Shown here piece by piece: positions 1-9,354 of a stretch of 64,000 bases of DNA. The DNA lies in the NCBI RefSeq assembly GCF_027947535.2, contig NZ_JAAGKO020000033.1:1-64000 (forward strand), in the 5' to 3' direction. The DNA comes from Streptantibioticus silvisoli. GTDB taxonomy: Bacteria > Actinomycetota > Actinomycetes > Streptomycetales > Streptomycetaceae. Below the pieces are notes generated by a model. It was not told where the DNA came from. It made no database searches and saw only the letters and a program-made list of their open reading frames with translations. Numbering within the stretch: the first letter of the stretch is position 1; every line of letters starts with the position of its first letter. Made by a program: the position numbers and the translations under genes.

Positions 1-45
1 CCCCCATCCCCCCGACCTGTGTCATTTGGGGTGCCGTCGGTCCCG

Positions 46-51
46 TACACT
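46..51 (+). promoter_or_regulatory. possible -10 box of the rpsB promoter
   Basis: TACACT at 46-51 resembles an actinobacterial -10 hexamer, and rpsB begins at 265. No convincing -35 hexamer stands at 16-18 bp spacing (TTGGGG at 26-31 is too close). If real, the transcript has a leader of about 200 nt. That leader contains the short inverted repeat ACCGGT/ACCGGT at 113-130, but I see no known S2-binding fold. Confidence 0.3.
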
Positions 52-264
52 TTCTCTGGCGACCCGGGCCACCGGGTCGACTTCGCACGCCCCGCCTCCG
101 TTGATCGTCCCGACCGGTGAGAAAACCGGTGCGGATGGTGCGGGGGCCGCGTCCCTCGGTCCTCGGAAGACCGCCTCACGGCGGGCCCCGCGGCACGACG
201 CACCGGGCGTCAGGCGTGGCCGCCGGCCGGCGGCCACGGAACCGAGTACCCAAGGAGCACGGCC

Positions 265-1194
265 ATGGCCGTCGTCACGATGCGGGAGCTGCTGGAGAGC
301 GGCGTCCACTTCGGGCACCAGACCCGTCGCTGGAACCCGAAGATGAAGCGCTTCATCTTCACCGAGCGCAACGGCATCTACATCATCGACCTGCTCCAGT
401 CGCTGTCGTACATCGACCGCGCCTACGAGTTCGTCAAGGAGACCGTCGCCCACGGCGGTTCCGTGCTGTTCGTCGGCACCAAGAAGCAGGCGCAGGAAGC
501 GATCGCCGAGCAGGCGACCCGGGTCGGCATGCCCTACGTCAACCAGCGCTGGCTGGGCGGCATGCTCACCAACTTCTCGACCGTCTACAAGCGGCTCCAG
601 CGCCTCAAGGAGCTCGAGGAGATCGACTTCACGGACGTGGCCGCCTCCGGCCTCACCAAGAAGGAACTCCTCGTCCTCGAGCGCGAGAAGAACAAGCTGG
701 AGAAGACCCTCGGCGGTATCCGCGACATGGCGAAGGTCCCCTCCGCCGTGTGGATCGTGGACACCAAGAAGGAGCACATCGCCGTCGGCGAGGCGCGCAA
801 GCTGCGCATCCCGGTCGTCGCGATCCTGGACACGAACTGCGACCCCGACGAGGTCGACTTCAAGATCCCGGGCAACGACGACGCGATCCGTTCCGTCACG
901 CTGCTCACCCGCGTGATCGCCGACGCCGCCGCCGAGGGCCTCATCGCCCGTTCCGGTGCCGCCACCGGTGACACCAAGGCCGCTCCGGCCGAGCCGCTGG
1001 CCGAGTGGGAGCGCGACCTGCTCGAGGGCGAGAAGAAGTCCGAGGAGGCCGCTCCGGCCGCCGAGGCTTCGGCCGAGACCCCGGCCGCCGACGAGGCTCC
1101 GGCCGCTGAGGCCGCCGCCGACGAGGCCCCCGCCGCTGAGGCACCGGCCGCCGAGGCTGCCACCGAGGCTCCGGCCGAGGGCGAGCAGGCCTGA
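265..1194 (+). CDS. rpsB: 30S ribosomal protein S2
   Basis: Small-subunit ribosomal protein S2, 309 residues. The N-terminal 230 residues are the conserved S2 fold, opening [19 protein letters not shown] and including the FVGTKKQAQ and [10 protein letters not shown] motifs. From about residue 235 the protein continues into an Ala/Glu/Pro-rich tail of near-repeats of AAEAPAADEAP type, a low-complexity extension common in streptomycete S2 and absent from E. coli S2 (about 240 residues). The ATG at 265 follows AAGGAG at 252-257 with ideal spacing. tsf follows on the same strand, the classic rpsB-tsf pair, but 645 bp away and beyond a strong hairpin. S2 is probably also made from a transcript that ends at that hairpin. 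Confidence 0.98.
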   Translation: MAVVTMRELLESGVHFGHQTRRWNPKMKRFIFTERNGIYIIDLLQSLSYIDRAYEFVKETVAHGGSVLFVGTKKQAQEAIAEQATRVGMPYVNQRWLGGMLTNFSTVYKRLQRLKELEEIDFTDVAASGLTKKELLVLEREKNKLEKTLGGIRDMAKVPSAVWIVDTKKEHIAVGEARKLRIPVVAILDTNCDPDEVDFKIPGNDDAIRSVTLLTRVIADAAAEGLIARSGAATGDTKAAPAEPLAEWERDLLEGEKKSEEAAPAAEASAETPAADEAPAAEAAADEAPAAEAPAAEAATEAPAEGEQA

Positions 1195-1222
1195 CGCACC
1201 GGGCCGCGAGGCCACGGTCATC

Positions 1223-1261
1223 GACGGCGGGGGAGGGGCGTCATCGCCCGCCCCCGCCGTC
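1223..1261 (+). terminator. hairpin terminator or attenuator after rpsB
   Basis: An 11-bp perfect outer stem (GACGGCGGGGG at 1223-1233, CCCCCGCCGTC at 1251-1261) encloses an inner GGGCG/CGCCC stem with a TCAT loop. There is no U-tract, as is usual for actinobacterial intrinsic terminators. It begins 29 nt after the rpsB stop and could reduce read-through into tsf. The rest of the 645-bp spacer holds two short tandem repeats and no gene I can support. Confidence 0.7.
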
Positions 1262-1524
1262 CACCGCACCGGCCGCCGTTCCGTCCGGACCCGGTCGTGG
1301 CGTGACGCGTTCGGCGTGTCACGCCCTGCCGTGTCCGGGCAGGCCACCGCGTCGTCCCTGCCGCACCCGCCGGCCCCGTCGGACCTGCTCCGACGGACCG
1401 CGGGCGCACACTCCCCGTAGCCGTACCCCGTACCCGTGCCGGACCGCAGGCCCGGCAGGCCGGACCACGAGCCGGTGACCGGCCCGGAAGCCGCACGGCC
1501 CCGGGTCACGGCCCGGGCCTGGCT

Positions 1525-1569
1525 CCGGTGGTACGGGTCCCGGTAATACGGACTCCGGTAGTACGGGCC
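1525..1569 (+). repeat. 15-bp tandem repeat, three copies
   Basis: CCGGTNNTACGG-type units begin at 1525, 1540 and 1555, an exact 15-bp period. A second series of GGCGGATACGGG-type units begins near 1631, 1656 and 1680 (24-25 bp apart). Both lie in the unusually long rpsB-tsf spacer. Function unknown; replication slippage is the simplest origin. Confidence 0.6.
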
Positions 1570-1839
1570 CAGCCGTCCGGCCGACAGCCGAGCGGCGATC
1601 GTCCCCCGGGACCGCGCAGCACGGGCCCCGGCGGATACGGGCCCGGGCGTGACCGGCGGATACGGGTCCGGCAGGACCGGCGGAGACGACGGGCACAGCG
1701 AGAAACGTGCCGCGCGACAGCGGCACGGCGGACATCGGACACGGCGGAAACCGGACGAGACCGGCGCCCGCCCGACGGCACGCCGCCGGCCCGGACCGGC
1801 CGGTACAACCCACGACTTTCGAGAAGAGATTTCTGAGAC

Positions 1840-2676
1840 ATGGCGAACTTCACCGCCGCCGACGTCAAGAAGCTCCGCGAGCTGACCGGCGCCGGCATGA
1901 TGGACTGTAAGAAGGCGCTGGACGAGGCCGAGGGCAACGTCGACAAGGCCGTCGAGATCCTGCGCGTCAAGGGCCAGAAGGGCGTGGCCAAGCGGGAGAG
2001 CCGCAACGCCTCCAACGGCGCCGTGGTCTCGCTGATCGCCGACGCCAACGAGGCCGGCGTGCTGCTGGAGCTCAACTGCGAGACCGACTTCGTCGCCAAG
2101 GGTGACAAGTTCGTGGCCGTCGCCGAGGCGATCGCCAAGCACGTCGCCGACAGCCGGCCCGCCGACCTCGACGCGCTGCTCGCCTCCGAGATCGAGGCCG
2201 GCAAGACCGTCCAGGCGTTCGTGGACGAGGCCAACGCGACCCTCGGCGAGAAGATCGTGCTGAGCCGCTTCGCCCAGTTCACCGACGGCTACGTCGCCTC
2301 CTACCTGCACCGCACCAGCCCCGACCTGCCCCCGCAGGTCGGCGTGCTCGTCGCGCTGGACCAGGAGAACGCCCAGGTCGCCAAGGACGTCGCGCAGCAC
2401 ATCGCCGCGTTCGGCCCGAAGTTCCTGACCCGCGACGAGATCCCGGCCGAGACGGTGGAGAACGAGCGCCGCGTCGCCGAGGCCACCGCCCGCGAGGAGG
2501 GCAAGCCGGAGGCCGCGCTGCCGAAGATCGTCGAAGGCCGCGTCACCGGCTTCTTCAAGGAGAACGTCCTGCTGGAGCAGGCGTTCGCCAAGGACAACAA
2601 GAAGACCGTGCAGAAGGTGCTGACCGAGGCCGGCGTCACGCTGAAGGGCTTCGCCCGCTTCCGCGTAGGCGTCTGA
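1840..2676 (+). CDS. tsf: elongation factor Ts
   Basis: Guanine-nucleotide exchange factor that regenerates EF-Tu-GTP in the cytoplasm; 278 residues, normal for actinobacteria. The UBA-like N-terminal domain carries the signature [18 protein letters not shown] (residues 12-29). The core follows, with the EF-Tu contact motif [11 protein letters not shown] around residue 80. The ATG at 1840 has only a weak purine-rich stretch (GAGAAGAG, 1821-1828) upstream, but homologues begin with the same [10 protein letters not shown]. It is downstream of rpsB and upstream of pyrH and frr, an order conserved across many bacteria. Confidence 0.98.
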   Translation: MANFTAADVKKLRELTGAGMMDCKKALDEAEGNVDKAVEILRVKGQKGVAKRESRNASNGAVVSLIADANEAGVLLELNCETDFVAKGDKFVAVAEAIAKHVADSRPADLDALLASEIEAGKTVQAFVDEANATLGEKIVLSRFAQFTDGYVASYLHRTSPDLPPQVGVLVALDQENAQVAKDVAQHIAAFGPKFLTRDEIPAETVENERRVAEATAREEGKPEAALPKIVEGRVTGFFKENVLLEQAFAKDNKKTVQKVLTEAGVTLKGFARFRVGV

Positions 2677-2705
2677 CCCCCGGCAGCGAACGACCGACGA
2701 CCCGG

Positions 2706-2711
2706 TTAGGG
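2706..2711 (+). promoter_or_regulatory. possible -10 box of a pyrH promoter
   Basis: TAGGGT at 2706-2711 lies 30 bp after the tsf stop and would start transcription near 2718. That gives pyrH its own roughly 115-nt leader containing the long hairpin at 2756-2809. The -35 region is not convincing. Confidence 0.33.
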
Positions 2712-2755
2712 TCGATAGCAGCCGGCCGCTCGTCAGGCCGGCCGCAGATGTGACG

Positions 2756-2809
2756 AGGAGGCCATTGCCGCGCAGGGACAGATTTTCTGGACCCCGGCAA
2801 TGGCCTCCT
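2756..2809 (+). promoter_or_regulatory. 15-bp hairpin in the pyrH leader
   Basis: AGGAGGCCATTGCCG (2756-2770) is perfectly complementary to 2795-2809, with a 24-nt loop. The right arm ends in CCTCCT. That segment could alternatively pair with the pyrH ribosome-binding site AGGAG at 2823-2827 (CTCCT at 2805-2809), 7 nt upstream of the start codon. The structure therefore has the elements of a translational on/off switch. No U-run follows, so an intrinsic terminator is less likely. Any ligand is unknown. Confidence 0.6.
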
Positions 2810-2833
2810 TCGTACGCGCACGAGGAGATACCC

Positions 2834-3616
2834 ATGCACCAGGACGCCGCTACCGAATCCACCCAGGCCGCACCCGCTGCCGGCGAGAGCGCCACCCGTC
2901 AGCGCCGCTTCCTGCTGAAGCTGTCCGGCGAGGCCTTCGGCGGCGGCAGCGTCGGCGTCGACCCGGACGTCGTGCACAAGATCGCCCGGGAGATCGCCAC
3001 GGTCGTCCGCGGCGGTACCCAGATCGCCATCGTGATCGGCGGCGGCAACTTCTTCCGCGGCGCGGAACTCCAGCAGCGCGGCATGGACCGGGCCCGGTCC
3101 GACTACATGGGCATGCTGGGCATTGTGATGAACTGCCTGGCGCTGCAGGACTTCCTGGAGAAGGAAGGCATCGACACCCGGGTGCAGACCGCCATCACCA
3201 TGGGCCAGGTCGCCGAGCCGTACATCCCGCTGCGGGCCGTGCGGCACCTGGAGAAGGGCCGCGTCGTGATCTTCGGCGCCGGCATGGGCATGCCGTACTT
3301 CTCCACCGACACCACCGCCGCCCAGCGCGCCCTGGAGATCCACGCCGAGGAGATCCTCATGGGCAAGAACGGCGTGGACGGCGTCTACGACTCCGACCCG
3401 GCCCACAACCCGGACGCGGTCAAGTTCGACGCGCTGGAGTACGACGAGGTGCTGGCCCGCGACCTGAAGGTCGCCGACGCGACCGCCATCACGCTGTGCC
3501 GGGACAACAACCTCCCCATCCTGGTCTTCGAGCTGCTCGCCGAAGGCAACATCGCCCGTGCCGTAAAGGGTGAGAAGATCGGCACGCTGGTGAACGAGCA
3601 CGGCACCCGGGACTGA
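2834..3616 (+). CDS. pyrH: UMP kinase
   Basis: Bacterial uridylate kinase of the amino-acid-kinase fold, converting UMP and ATP to UDP in pyrimidine nucleotide synthesis; 260 residues. The N-terminal glycine-rich segment [15 protein letters not shown], the [10 protein letters not shown] loop, [15 protein letters not shown] and the [12 protein letters not shown] segment are all present. I chose ATG 2834 because a GAGGAG ribosome-binding site lies at 2822-2827. An in-frame GTG at 2750 would place the leader hairpin inside the coding sequence and has no ribosome-binding site. The first 22 residues are a variable Ala/Thr-rich extension. Probably co-transcribed with frr (118-bp gap). Confidence 0.97.
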   Translation: MHQDAATESTQAAPAAGESATRQRRFLLKLSGEAFGGGSVGVDPDVVHKIAREIATVVRGGTQIAIVIGGGNFFRGAELQQRGMDRARSDYMGMLGIVMNCLALQDFLEKEGIDTRVQTAITMGQVAEPYIPLRAVRHLEKGRVVIFGAGMGMPYFSTDTTAAQRALEIHAEEILMGKNGVDGVYDSDPAHNPDAVKFDALEYDEVLARDLKVADATAITLCRDNNLPILVFELLAEGNIARAVKGEKIGTLVNEHGTRD

Positions 3617-3734
3617 CGCGCGGTCCGGACACGAGACGTCCGGTTCCGGCATGGACAACGGTGCCGCCGGTTCGACACCGTGCAGGTAGCAGGTACGACG
3701 CAGGCAAGAAGCTCACGAAGAAGACCAGGAGCAC

Positions 3735-4295
3735 ATGGTGATCGAAGAGACCCTCCTCGAAGCCGAGGAGAAGATGGAGAAGGCCGTCGTGGTCGCCAAG
3801 GATGACTTCGCCGCGATCCGTACCGGCCGAGCGCACCCGGCGATGTTCAACAAGATCGTCGCCGAGTACTACGGGAGCCTGACGCCGATCAACCAGATGG
3901 CGTCCTTCTCGGTGCCCGAGCCGCGTATGGCGGTGGTGACCCCGTTCGACAAGACCTCGCTGCGGGCCATCGAGACCGCGATCCGCGACTCCGACCTCGG
4001 CGTCAACCCGTCCAACGACGGCCACATCATCCGGGTGCTCTTCCCGCAGCTCACCGAGGAGCGCCGCCGGGACTTCATCAAGGTCGCCAAGGGCAAGGCG
4101 GAGGACGCGCGGGTCTCGATCCGCAGCGTGCGCCGCAAGGCCAAGGAGACCCTGGACAAGCTCGTCAAGGACAGTGAGGCCGGCGAGGACGAGGTCCGCC
4201 GCGCCGAGAAGGAACTCGAGGACATCACGGCCAAGTACGTGGCCCAGGTCGACGAGTTGCTCAAGCACAAGGAAGCCGAGCTGCTCGAGGTCTGA
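3735..4295 (+). CDS. frr: ribosome recycling factor
   Basis: RRF dissociates post-termination ribosomes together with EF-G; 186 residues, the family size. The conserved segments [14 protein letters not shown] and [14 protein letters not shown] are visible, followed by the long helical C-terminal half. Two starts compete: ATG 3735 and GTG 3738. AGGAG at 3727-3731 is 3 nt from the ATG but 6 nt from the GTG, and homologues usually begin (M)IEE, so GTG 3738 may be the true start. The stop overlaps the cdsA start as ATGA, indicating translational coupling. Confidence 0.97.
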   Translation: MVIEETLLEAEEKMEKAVVVAKDDFAAIRTGRAHPAMFNKIVAEYYGSLTPINQMASFSVPEPRMAVVTPFDKTSLRAIETAIRDSDLGVNPSNDGHIIRVLFPQLTEERRRDFIKVAKGKAEDARVSIRSVRRKAKETLDKLVKDSEAGEDEVRRAEKELEDITAKYVAQVDELLKHKEAELLEV

Positions 4296-5353
4296 TGAAC
4301 GACTCTTCACCGGGGGGCGCGCCGGACGCGGGGTACCGGGGAGCCGCCGAGGACCCGGCCGCCCCGGGCCGGCCGTACGCCTCGGCGGGTCCCGTGTACG
4401 ACGTGGCCGCCGCGGCGCAGACTCGACCCATGCCACCAGTACCCGACGAGACCACCGGCCTGCCCGCCGGTCCGCCCGGCACCCCGGGCGGGCCCGGTGA
4501 GCCGTCCGGCGGCGCCGGAGGCCACCGCAAGTCCGGCAAGAACGCCGGCCGCAACCTGCGGGCCGCCATAGGCGTCGGGGTCGGACTCGGCGTGGTCATC
4601 ATCGCGACGCTCTTCATCTACAAGGTGATCTTCCTCGCCGTCGTGGTGGCCGCCGTCGTCGTCGGCCTGTGGGAGCTGACCAGCCGCCTGCGGGAGCGCA
4701 AGGGCATCAACGCGCCCCTGGTCCCGCTGGCGGTCGGCGGCGCCGCGACGGTCGTCGCCGGCTACGCCTGGGCCGCCGAGGGCGCCTGGGTGGCCACCGC
4801 GTTCACCGTGCTGGCCGTCCTGCTCTGGCGGATGACCCAGTCACCGCACGATTACCTCAAGGACGTCACGGCCGGCGTCTTCGCCGTGTTCTACGTGCCG
4901 TTTCTGGCCACGTTCGTGGTGATGATGCTCGCCGCGCACGACGGGCCGTGGCGGGTGTTCGTCTTCCTGCTGCTCACCGTCGTCAGCGACACCGGCGCGT
5001 ACGCCGTCGGCTGGCGGTTCGGCAAGCACAAGCTGGCGCCGCGCATCAGCCCCGGCAAGACCCGCGAGGGACTGCTGGGCGCGGTGTCCTTCGCCATGGT
5101 GGCCGGCGCACTGTCGATGCAGTACCTGATCGACGACGGCAAGTGGTGGCAGGGCCTGGTCCTGGGCCTGGCGGCGGCGGCCAGCGCCACCGTCGGCGAC
5201 CTCGGCGAGTCGATGATCAAGCGGGACCTGGGCATCAAGGACATGGGCACCCTGCTCCCCGGCCACGGCGGCATCATGGACCGACTCGACTCCCTGCTGC
5301 CGACCGCCCCGGTGGTCTGGCTCCTCCTGGTGCTGTTCGTCGGCTCCACCTGA
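4295..5353 (+). CDS. cdsA: phosphatidate cytidylyltransferase (CDP-diglyceride synthase)
   Basis: Integral membrane enzyme making CDP-diacylglycerol from phosphatidate and CTP, the precursor of all phosphoglycerides. Of 352 residues, the first 85 are a Pro/Gly-rich cytoplasmic tail. About eight membrane segments follow. The C-terminal family signature is present, from about residue 290: SATVGDLGESMIKRDLGIKD, then GHGGIMDRLDSL. The metal-binding Asp residues of GDLGES and MDRLDS are intact. The start overlaps the frr stop. A terminator follows at 5373-5414. Confidence 0.96.
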   Translation: MNDSSPGGAPDAGYRGAAEDPAAPGRPYASAGPVYDVAAAAQTRPMPPVPDETTGLPAGPPGTPGGPGEPSGGAGGHRKSGKNAGRNLRAAIGVGVGLGVVIIATLFIYKVIFLAVVVAAVVVGLWELTSRLRERKGINAPLVPLAVGGAATVVAGYAWAAEGAWVATAFTVLAVLLWRMTQSPHDYLKDVTAGVFAVFYVPFLATFVVMMLAAHDGPWRVFVFLLLTVVSDTGAYAVGWRFGKHKLAPRISPGKTREGLLGAVSFAMVAGALSMQYLIDDGKWWQGLVLGLAAAASATVGDLGESMIKRDLGIKDMGTLLPGHGGIMDRLDSLLPTAPVVWLLLVLFVGST

Positions 5354-5372
5354 GCCGCCCCGCTCCGCCCCG

Positions 5373-5414
5373 CCCCGAGGGCCCGCCGCGCACCCCCGCG
5401 CCGGGCCCTCGGGG
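5373..5414 (+). terminator. intrinsic-type terminator after cdsA
   Basis: CCCCGAGGGCCCG (5373-5385) pairs perfectly with 5402-5414, a 13-bp stem with a 16-nt loop. It begins 20 bp after the cdsA stop and likely ends the frr-cdsA transcript. The remaining 299 bp before rlmN show no gene and no clear promoter. Confidence 0.8.
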
Positions 5415-5713
5415 CTGTGGGGGCGACGCAGCTTCCACCGGCAGGCCGTGCCGTGCTCTCTTGCACCCAGCGCGATGGGTCCTCCTCAGATGAGTCCTCC
5501 TCAAGGGAAGCGGATCCTGTCGAGGCGGGCCCGTCGCCCCCCTCTCCATTTCGATCTCCTGCGGCAACGGTCACCTGAGCTGTCGCGGGGCCCGGCGAGG
5601 CCGGATCCGGGCCGTGCGGGGCCGGCCCATGCCTCCAACGTCGCCCGCCCGTGACCACCCCCACCCCGCTCCCGCCCGGGCCACGCCTCTCCGTCTGAGA
5701 CACTGGACGAACC

Positions 5714-6820
5714 ATGCCTGCACCTGGAGAACTCACCTTTGTCTCGCCGCGCGGAGCGAAGAAGCCGCCGCGGCACCTCGCCGATCTCACGCCTGCCGAG
5801 CGGCGGGAGGCGGTGGCCGGGCTCGGGGAGAAGCCGTTCCGGGCCAAGCAGTTGTCGCAGCACTACTTCGCGCGGTACGCCGACGACCCGGCGGCCTGGA
5901 CCGACATCCCCGCCGCGGCGCGGGAACGGCTGGCTAGCGCACTGCTGCCCGAGCTGATGTCCGTGGTGCGGCACGTCTCCTGCGACGACGACACGACGTG
6001 CAAGACGCTGTGGCGCCTGTTCGACGGCACGCTCGTGGAGTCCGTGCTGATGCGCTACCCGGACCGGGTGACCATGTGCATCAGCTCGCAGGCGGGCTGC
6101 GGCATGAACTGCCCGTTCTGCGCGACCGGCCAGGCCGGCCTGACCCGCAACCTGTCGACCGCCGAGATCGTCCACCAGATCGTGGCCGGCATGCGGTCGC
6201 TGCGTGACGGCGAGGTGCCCGGCGGGCCCGCCCGGCTGTCGAACATCGTCTTCATGGGCATGGGCGAACCGCTGGCCAACTACAACCGGGTCGTCGGCTC
6301 GATCCGCCGGCTGACCGACCCCGAGCCGGAGGGCCTCGGCCTGTCCCAGCGCGGCATCACCGTCTCGACCGTGGGCCTGGTTCCGGCCATGCTGCGCTTC
6401 GCCGACGAGGGCTTCAAGTGCCGCCTCGCGGTCTCGCTGCACGCCCCCGACGACGAGCTGCGCGACACCCTCGTGCCGGTCAACACCCGCTGGCGGGTCC
6501 GCGAGGTGCTGGACGCCGCCTGGCACTACGCCGACGTCTCCGGCCGCCGCGTCTCGGTGGAGTACGCGCTGATCAAGGACATCAACGACCAGGCGTGGCG
6601 CGCCGACCTGCTCGGCCGGCTGCTGCGCGGCCGTCGGGTGCACGTCAACCTCATCCCGCTCAACCCGACCCCCGGCTCGAAGTGGACCGCGTCCCGGCCG
6701 CAGGACGAGCAGCGGTTCGTGGAGGTCCTGGAGTCGCACGGCGTGCCGGTCACCGTCCGTGACACCCGCGGCCAGGAGATCGAGGGCGCCTGCGGTCAGC
6801 TCGCCGCCGCCGAGCGCTGA
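5714..6820 (+). CDS. rlmN: dual-specificity 23S rRNA (A2503-C2)/tRNA (A37-C2) methyltransferase RlmN
   Basis: Radical-SAM methyltransferase that methylates C2 of A2503 in 23S rRNA (and A37 of some tRNAs), affecting fidelity and antibiotic response; 368 residues. The CX3CX2C cluster motif is visible as GCGMNCPFC near residue 134. The [11 protein letters not shown] segment, SLHAPDD and the C-terminal [17 protein letters not shown] are also present, the last carrying the resolving cysteine. The N-terminal third matches the RlmN accessory domain (KPFRAKQL). It is monocistronic between a terminator and the riboswitch-controlled transporter. Confidence 0.97.
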   Translation: MPAPGELTFVSPRGAKKPPRHLADLTPAERREAVAGLGEKPFRAKQLSQHYFARYADDPAAWTDIPAAARERLASALLPELMSVVRHVSCDDDTTCKTLWRLFDGTLVESVLMRYPDRVTMCISSQAGCGMNCPFCATGQAGLTRNLSTAEIVHQIVAGMRSLRDGEVPGGPARLSNIVFMGMGEPLANYNRVVGSIRRLTDPEPEGLGLSQRGITVSTVGLVPAMLRFADEGFKCRLAVSLHAPDDELRDTLVPVNTRWRVREVLDAAWHYADVSGRRVSVEYALIKDINDQAWRADLLGRLLRGRRVHVNLIPLNPTPGSKWTASRPQDEQRFVEVLESHGVPVTVRDTRGQEIEGACGQLAAAER

Positions 6821-6882
6821 GGACACTGCCCCCGGGGCGGGCACCGGGCACGTCCGCCACCGGGCGGTCGCCGGCATCCACC

Positions 6883-6946
6883 GCTGAAGCGTCGGGCTGC
6901 TGAGGACGCGGGCCGCTGAAGACGCCGACCGCTGAGGACGCCGGCA
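6883..6946 (+). repeat. 16-bp tandem repeat, four copies, in the rlmN-ykoE spacer
   Basis: GCTGARGACGC-type units start at 6883, 6899, 6915 and 6931, exactly 16 bp apart. A second duplication of TCGTGCGCCGCAGG lies at 6981 and 7007. The spacer from 6821 to 7181 otherwise contains nothing gene-like. The copies are diverged in the last third of the unit. Confidence 0.6.
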
Positions 6947-7181
6947 CCGCGTACGCGTCCGGCACCGCCCGCCCCCGGCCTCGTGCGCCGCAGGTCACCC
7001 CCGGGCTCGTGCGCCGCAGGGCACCCCGCCGCCCCCAGCCCCGCGCGCCGCATGGCACCCCCCAGCTGCGCGCGCCGCGCCCCGCGTACCGCGCAACACC
7101 CCGCGTGACCGCCTCCCGAATCCGGCCGGCGGGCCGCTTACGGGGGCTGAGGGGGCGCTGATAGTGTCGTAGGACAAGTTC

Positions 7182-7285
7182 CGACAGGGGAGCGCGACAG
7201 CGCTGAGAGTGCGGAGCCGTCACCGGAAGGTGAGCGGTGGACCGCAGACCCTCGAACCTGATCCGGGTCATGCCGGCGAAGGGAG
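7182..7285 (+). promoter_or_regulatory. TPP (thiamine pyrophosphate) riboswitch
   Basis: Matches the THI element. GGGGAGC at 7187-7193 is the 5' arm. CTGAGA at 7203-7208 is the pyrimidine-sensing J3/2 core. GACCCTCGAACCTGATC around 7248-7264 follows, and the 3' core GGGTCATGCCGGCGAAGGGAG ends at 7285. The closing arm (AAGGGAG) doubles as the ribosome-binding site, 7 nt upstream of ATG 7293. TPP binding should therefore sequester the ribosome-binding site and repress translation. The cargo, a YkoE-type ECF transporter, agrees with control by thiamine. Confidence 0.95.
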
Positions 7286-7292
7286 TTCGGCC

Positions 7293-7919
7293 ATGCAGGC
7301 CAACACGTCCACGCCCACCTCCAGCGCGCCCTCCGACGGGGGGGCCGCCGGCGGCTTCCGCTGGCGGACCGTCGACATCGTGGTGGTCGCCGTCCTCGGC
7401 GCCGCCTTCGGTGTGGTCTTCTGGGGCTGGAACTCGCTCTACGAGGGAGTGGCCAACGTCATCCCGCTGCCGGCCAAGGCGTTCATGTACGGCGTCTGGC
7501 TGCTACCGGCGGTCCTGGGCCCGCTGATCATCCGCAAGCCCGGCGCCGGGATCTTCTGCGAGCTGGTCGCCGCCTCCGTCGAGACGCTCTTCGGGTCCTC
7601 GTGGGGGCTGGTCACCCTGGCGTACGGCGTGCTCCAGGGGATGGCCGGCGAGTTCGGCTTCGCCATCACCGCGTACCGGATCTGGCGGCGGCCCACCGCG
7701 CTGACCGGCGGTGCGCTGGCCGGCGCGGCCGCCGCGCTGCTCGACCTCGCGCTGTACTACCCGTCGTACTCCACCGGCTGGCAGATCGGCTACCTGGCCA
7801 TCGTGGTCGTCAGCTCCGCGCTGATCGCCGGGCTCGGCGGCTACGCGCTCACCAGGGCGCTGGCGCAGACCGGCGCGCTGGACCCGTTCCCCTCCGGCCG
7901 CGAACGGGCCCTGGTCTGA
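7293..7919 (+). CDS. ykoE: ECF transporter S component, YkoE family (thiamine or hydroxymethylpyrimidine precursor)
   Basis: Substrate-binding membrane subunit of an energy-coupling-factor importer; 208 residues. After a Thr/Ser/Gly-rich N-terminus come five to six hydrophobic segments, including [21 protein letters not shown] and [17 protein letters not shown]. The segment [19 protein letters not shown] is typical of YkoE proteins. I placed the start at ATG 7293 because the riboswitch ends in a ribosome-binding site at 7281-7285; an earlier in-frame codon would lie inside the riboswitch. It forms an operon with the ATPase and T component downstream. Substrate assignment rests on the family and the riboswitch. 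Confidence 0.93.
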   Translation: MQANTSTPTSSAPSDGGAAGGFRWRTVDIVVVAVLGAAFGVVFWGWNSLYEGVANVIPLPAKAFMYGVWLLPAVLGPLIIRKPGAGIFCELVAASVETLFGSSWGLVTLAYGVLQGMAGEFGFAITAYRIWRRPTALTGGALAGAAAALLDLALYYPSYSTGWQIGYLAIVVVSSALIAGLGGYALTRALAQTGALDPFPSGRERALV

Positions 7920-7947
7920 CGGTCCCCGACGGCGGCGAGACCCTCCG

Positions 7948-9354
7948 ATGAGCACCGTCAGGCTGCGCGGGTTCGGCCACCGGCACCCGGGGCGCCGGCG
8001 CTGGGCGGTGCGCGGTGTCGACCTCGACATCGCGCACGGCGAACGCGTCGCGCTGCTCGGCCCGTCCGGCGCCGGCAAGTCCACCCTGCTCGCCGCGCTG
8101 GCCGGACTGCTGCCCCCGGAGGCCGGCGACCGGGAGGGCACCGTCGAGATCGACGGCCGCGACCCGCGCGAGGCCCGCGACCGGGTCGGCATCGTCTTCC
8201 AGGACCCGCAGTCCCAGCTGGTCATGGAACGCGCCGGTGACGACGTCGCGTTCGGCCTGGAGAACCGCGGTACACCGCCGGACGACATCCCCCGCCTGGT
8301 CGCCGCCGCCCTGGACCGGGTCGGGTTCCCGTATCCGCCGCTACGGGCCACCTCCGCGCTGTCCGGCGGCGAGCAGCAGCGGCTGGCGCTGGCCGGCGCC
8401 CTGGTGCACGGGCCCGGGCTGCTGCTGCTCGACGAGCCGACCGCCAACCTCGACCCGCCCGGCGCCCGGCTGGTGCGCGAGGTGCTGGCTGCCGTCGGCG
8501 ACACCACGCAGATCGTGGTGGAGCACCGGATCGCCGAACTCACCGGCCAGCTCGACCGGATCGTCGTCCTCGAACCGGGCGGCGGTATCCGCGCCGACGG
8601 GCCGCCGGAGAAGGTCTTCGCCGAACACGGGGACGCGCTGGCCGCCGACGGGGTCTGGGTGCCCGGTCTGCCGCTGCCCGCGCACCCGGCGGCCGGACCG
8701 CCCGGGGAGGAACTGCTGCGGGCCGAACTGCTCGGTTTCCGGCCGGTGTTCACCGGGCTGCACACCACCGTGCGCGCCGCCGAGGCGCTGGCGGTGGTCG
8801 GGCCCAACGGCGCCGGGAAGTCCACGCTGGCCCGGTTGCTCGGCGGCCTGCTGGCCCCCACCGACGGGCGGGTCGCCGCCACCGCCGCGCTGGCCGGCCC
8901 GGACGCCGACCGGCCGCCGCACCGCTGGCGGGCCCGGGCGCTGGCCGCGCGGATCGGCTCGGTCTTCCAGAACCCGGCCCACCAGTTCGTCACCGCGCGG
9001 GTGCGCGACGAACTCACCCTGGGGGCCGCCGACCCGGCCCGCGCCGACGACCTGCTGGTCCGGCTGCGGCTGGACGCACTGGCCGGCGCCAACCCGCACA
9101 CGCTCTCCGGCGGCGAACAGCGCCGCCTGTCGGTGGCCACCGCCCTGGCCGCGGCCCCCCGGCTGCTGGTGCTGGACGAGCCGACGTTCGGCCAGGACCG
9201 CCGCACCTGGTCCGAACTGGTCGCGCTGCTGGCCGCGTTGCGCGACGAGGGGCACGGCGTGGTCGCCGTGACGCACGACGACGCGTTCCGCTCGGCGCTC
9301 GGCGCCCGCGCGCTGCGACTGGGTGCCCGCGAACCCGCGGAGGCCGCCCGGTGA
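7948..9354 (+). CDS. ykoD: ECF transporter duplicated ATP-binding protein (YkoD type)
   Basis: Fused pair of ABC ATPase domains powering the ECF importer; 468 residues. Domain 1 has Walker [10 protein letters not shown] (about residue 38), signature [12 protein letters not shown] and Walker [13 protein letters not shown]. Domain 2 has GPNGAGKST (about residue 288), signature [12 protein letters not shown] and [12 protein letters not shown]. Both sites therefore look competent. The fusion replaces the EcfA1/EcfA2 pair. It starts 28 bp after ykoE and its TGA overlaps the GTG of the T component, so the three genes should be co-translated. Confidence 0.94.
   Translation: MSTVRLRGFGHRHPGRRRWAVRGVDLDIAHGERVALLGPSGAGKSTLLAALAGLLPPEAGDREGTVEIDGRDPREARDRVGIVFQDPQSQLVMERAGDDVAFGLENRGTPPDDIPRLVAAALDRVGFPYPPLRATSALSGGEQQRLALAGALVHGPGLLLLDEPTANLDPPGARLVREVLAAVGDTTQIVVEHRIAELTGQLDRIVVLEPGGGIRADGPPEKVFAEHGDALAADGVWVPGLPLPAHPAAGPPGEELLRAELLGFRPVFTGLHTTVRAAEALAVVGPNGAGKSTLARLLGGLLAPTDGRVAATAALAGPDADRPPHRWRARALAARIGSVFQNPAHQFVTARVRDELTLGAADPARADDLLVRLRLDALAGANPHTLSGGEQRRLSVATALAAAPRLLVLDEPTFGQDRRTWSELVALLAALRDEGHGVVAVTHDDAFRSALGARALRLGAREPAEAAR

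Noticed and set aside
22-2895. A 957-residue open frame on the minus strand across rpsB, tsf and the pyrH leader
   Set aside because: Mirror of strongly G/C-biased third codon positions in the plus-strand genes; low-complexity composition, no family motif, and it runs through well-identified genes.
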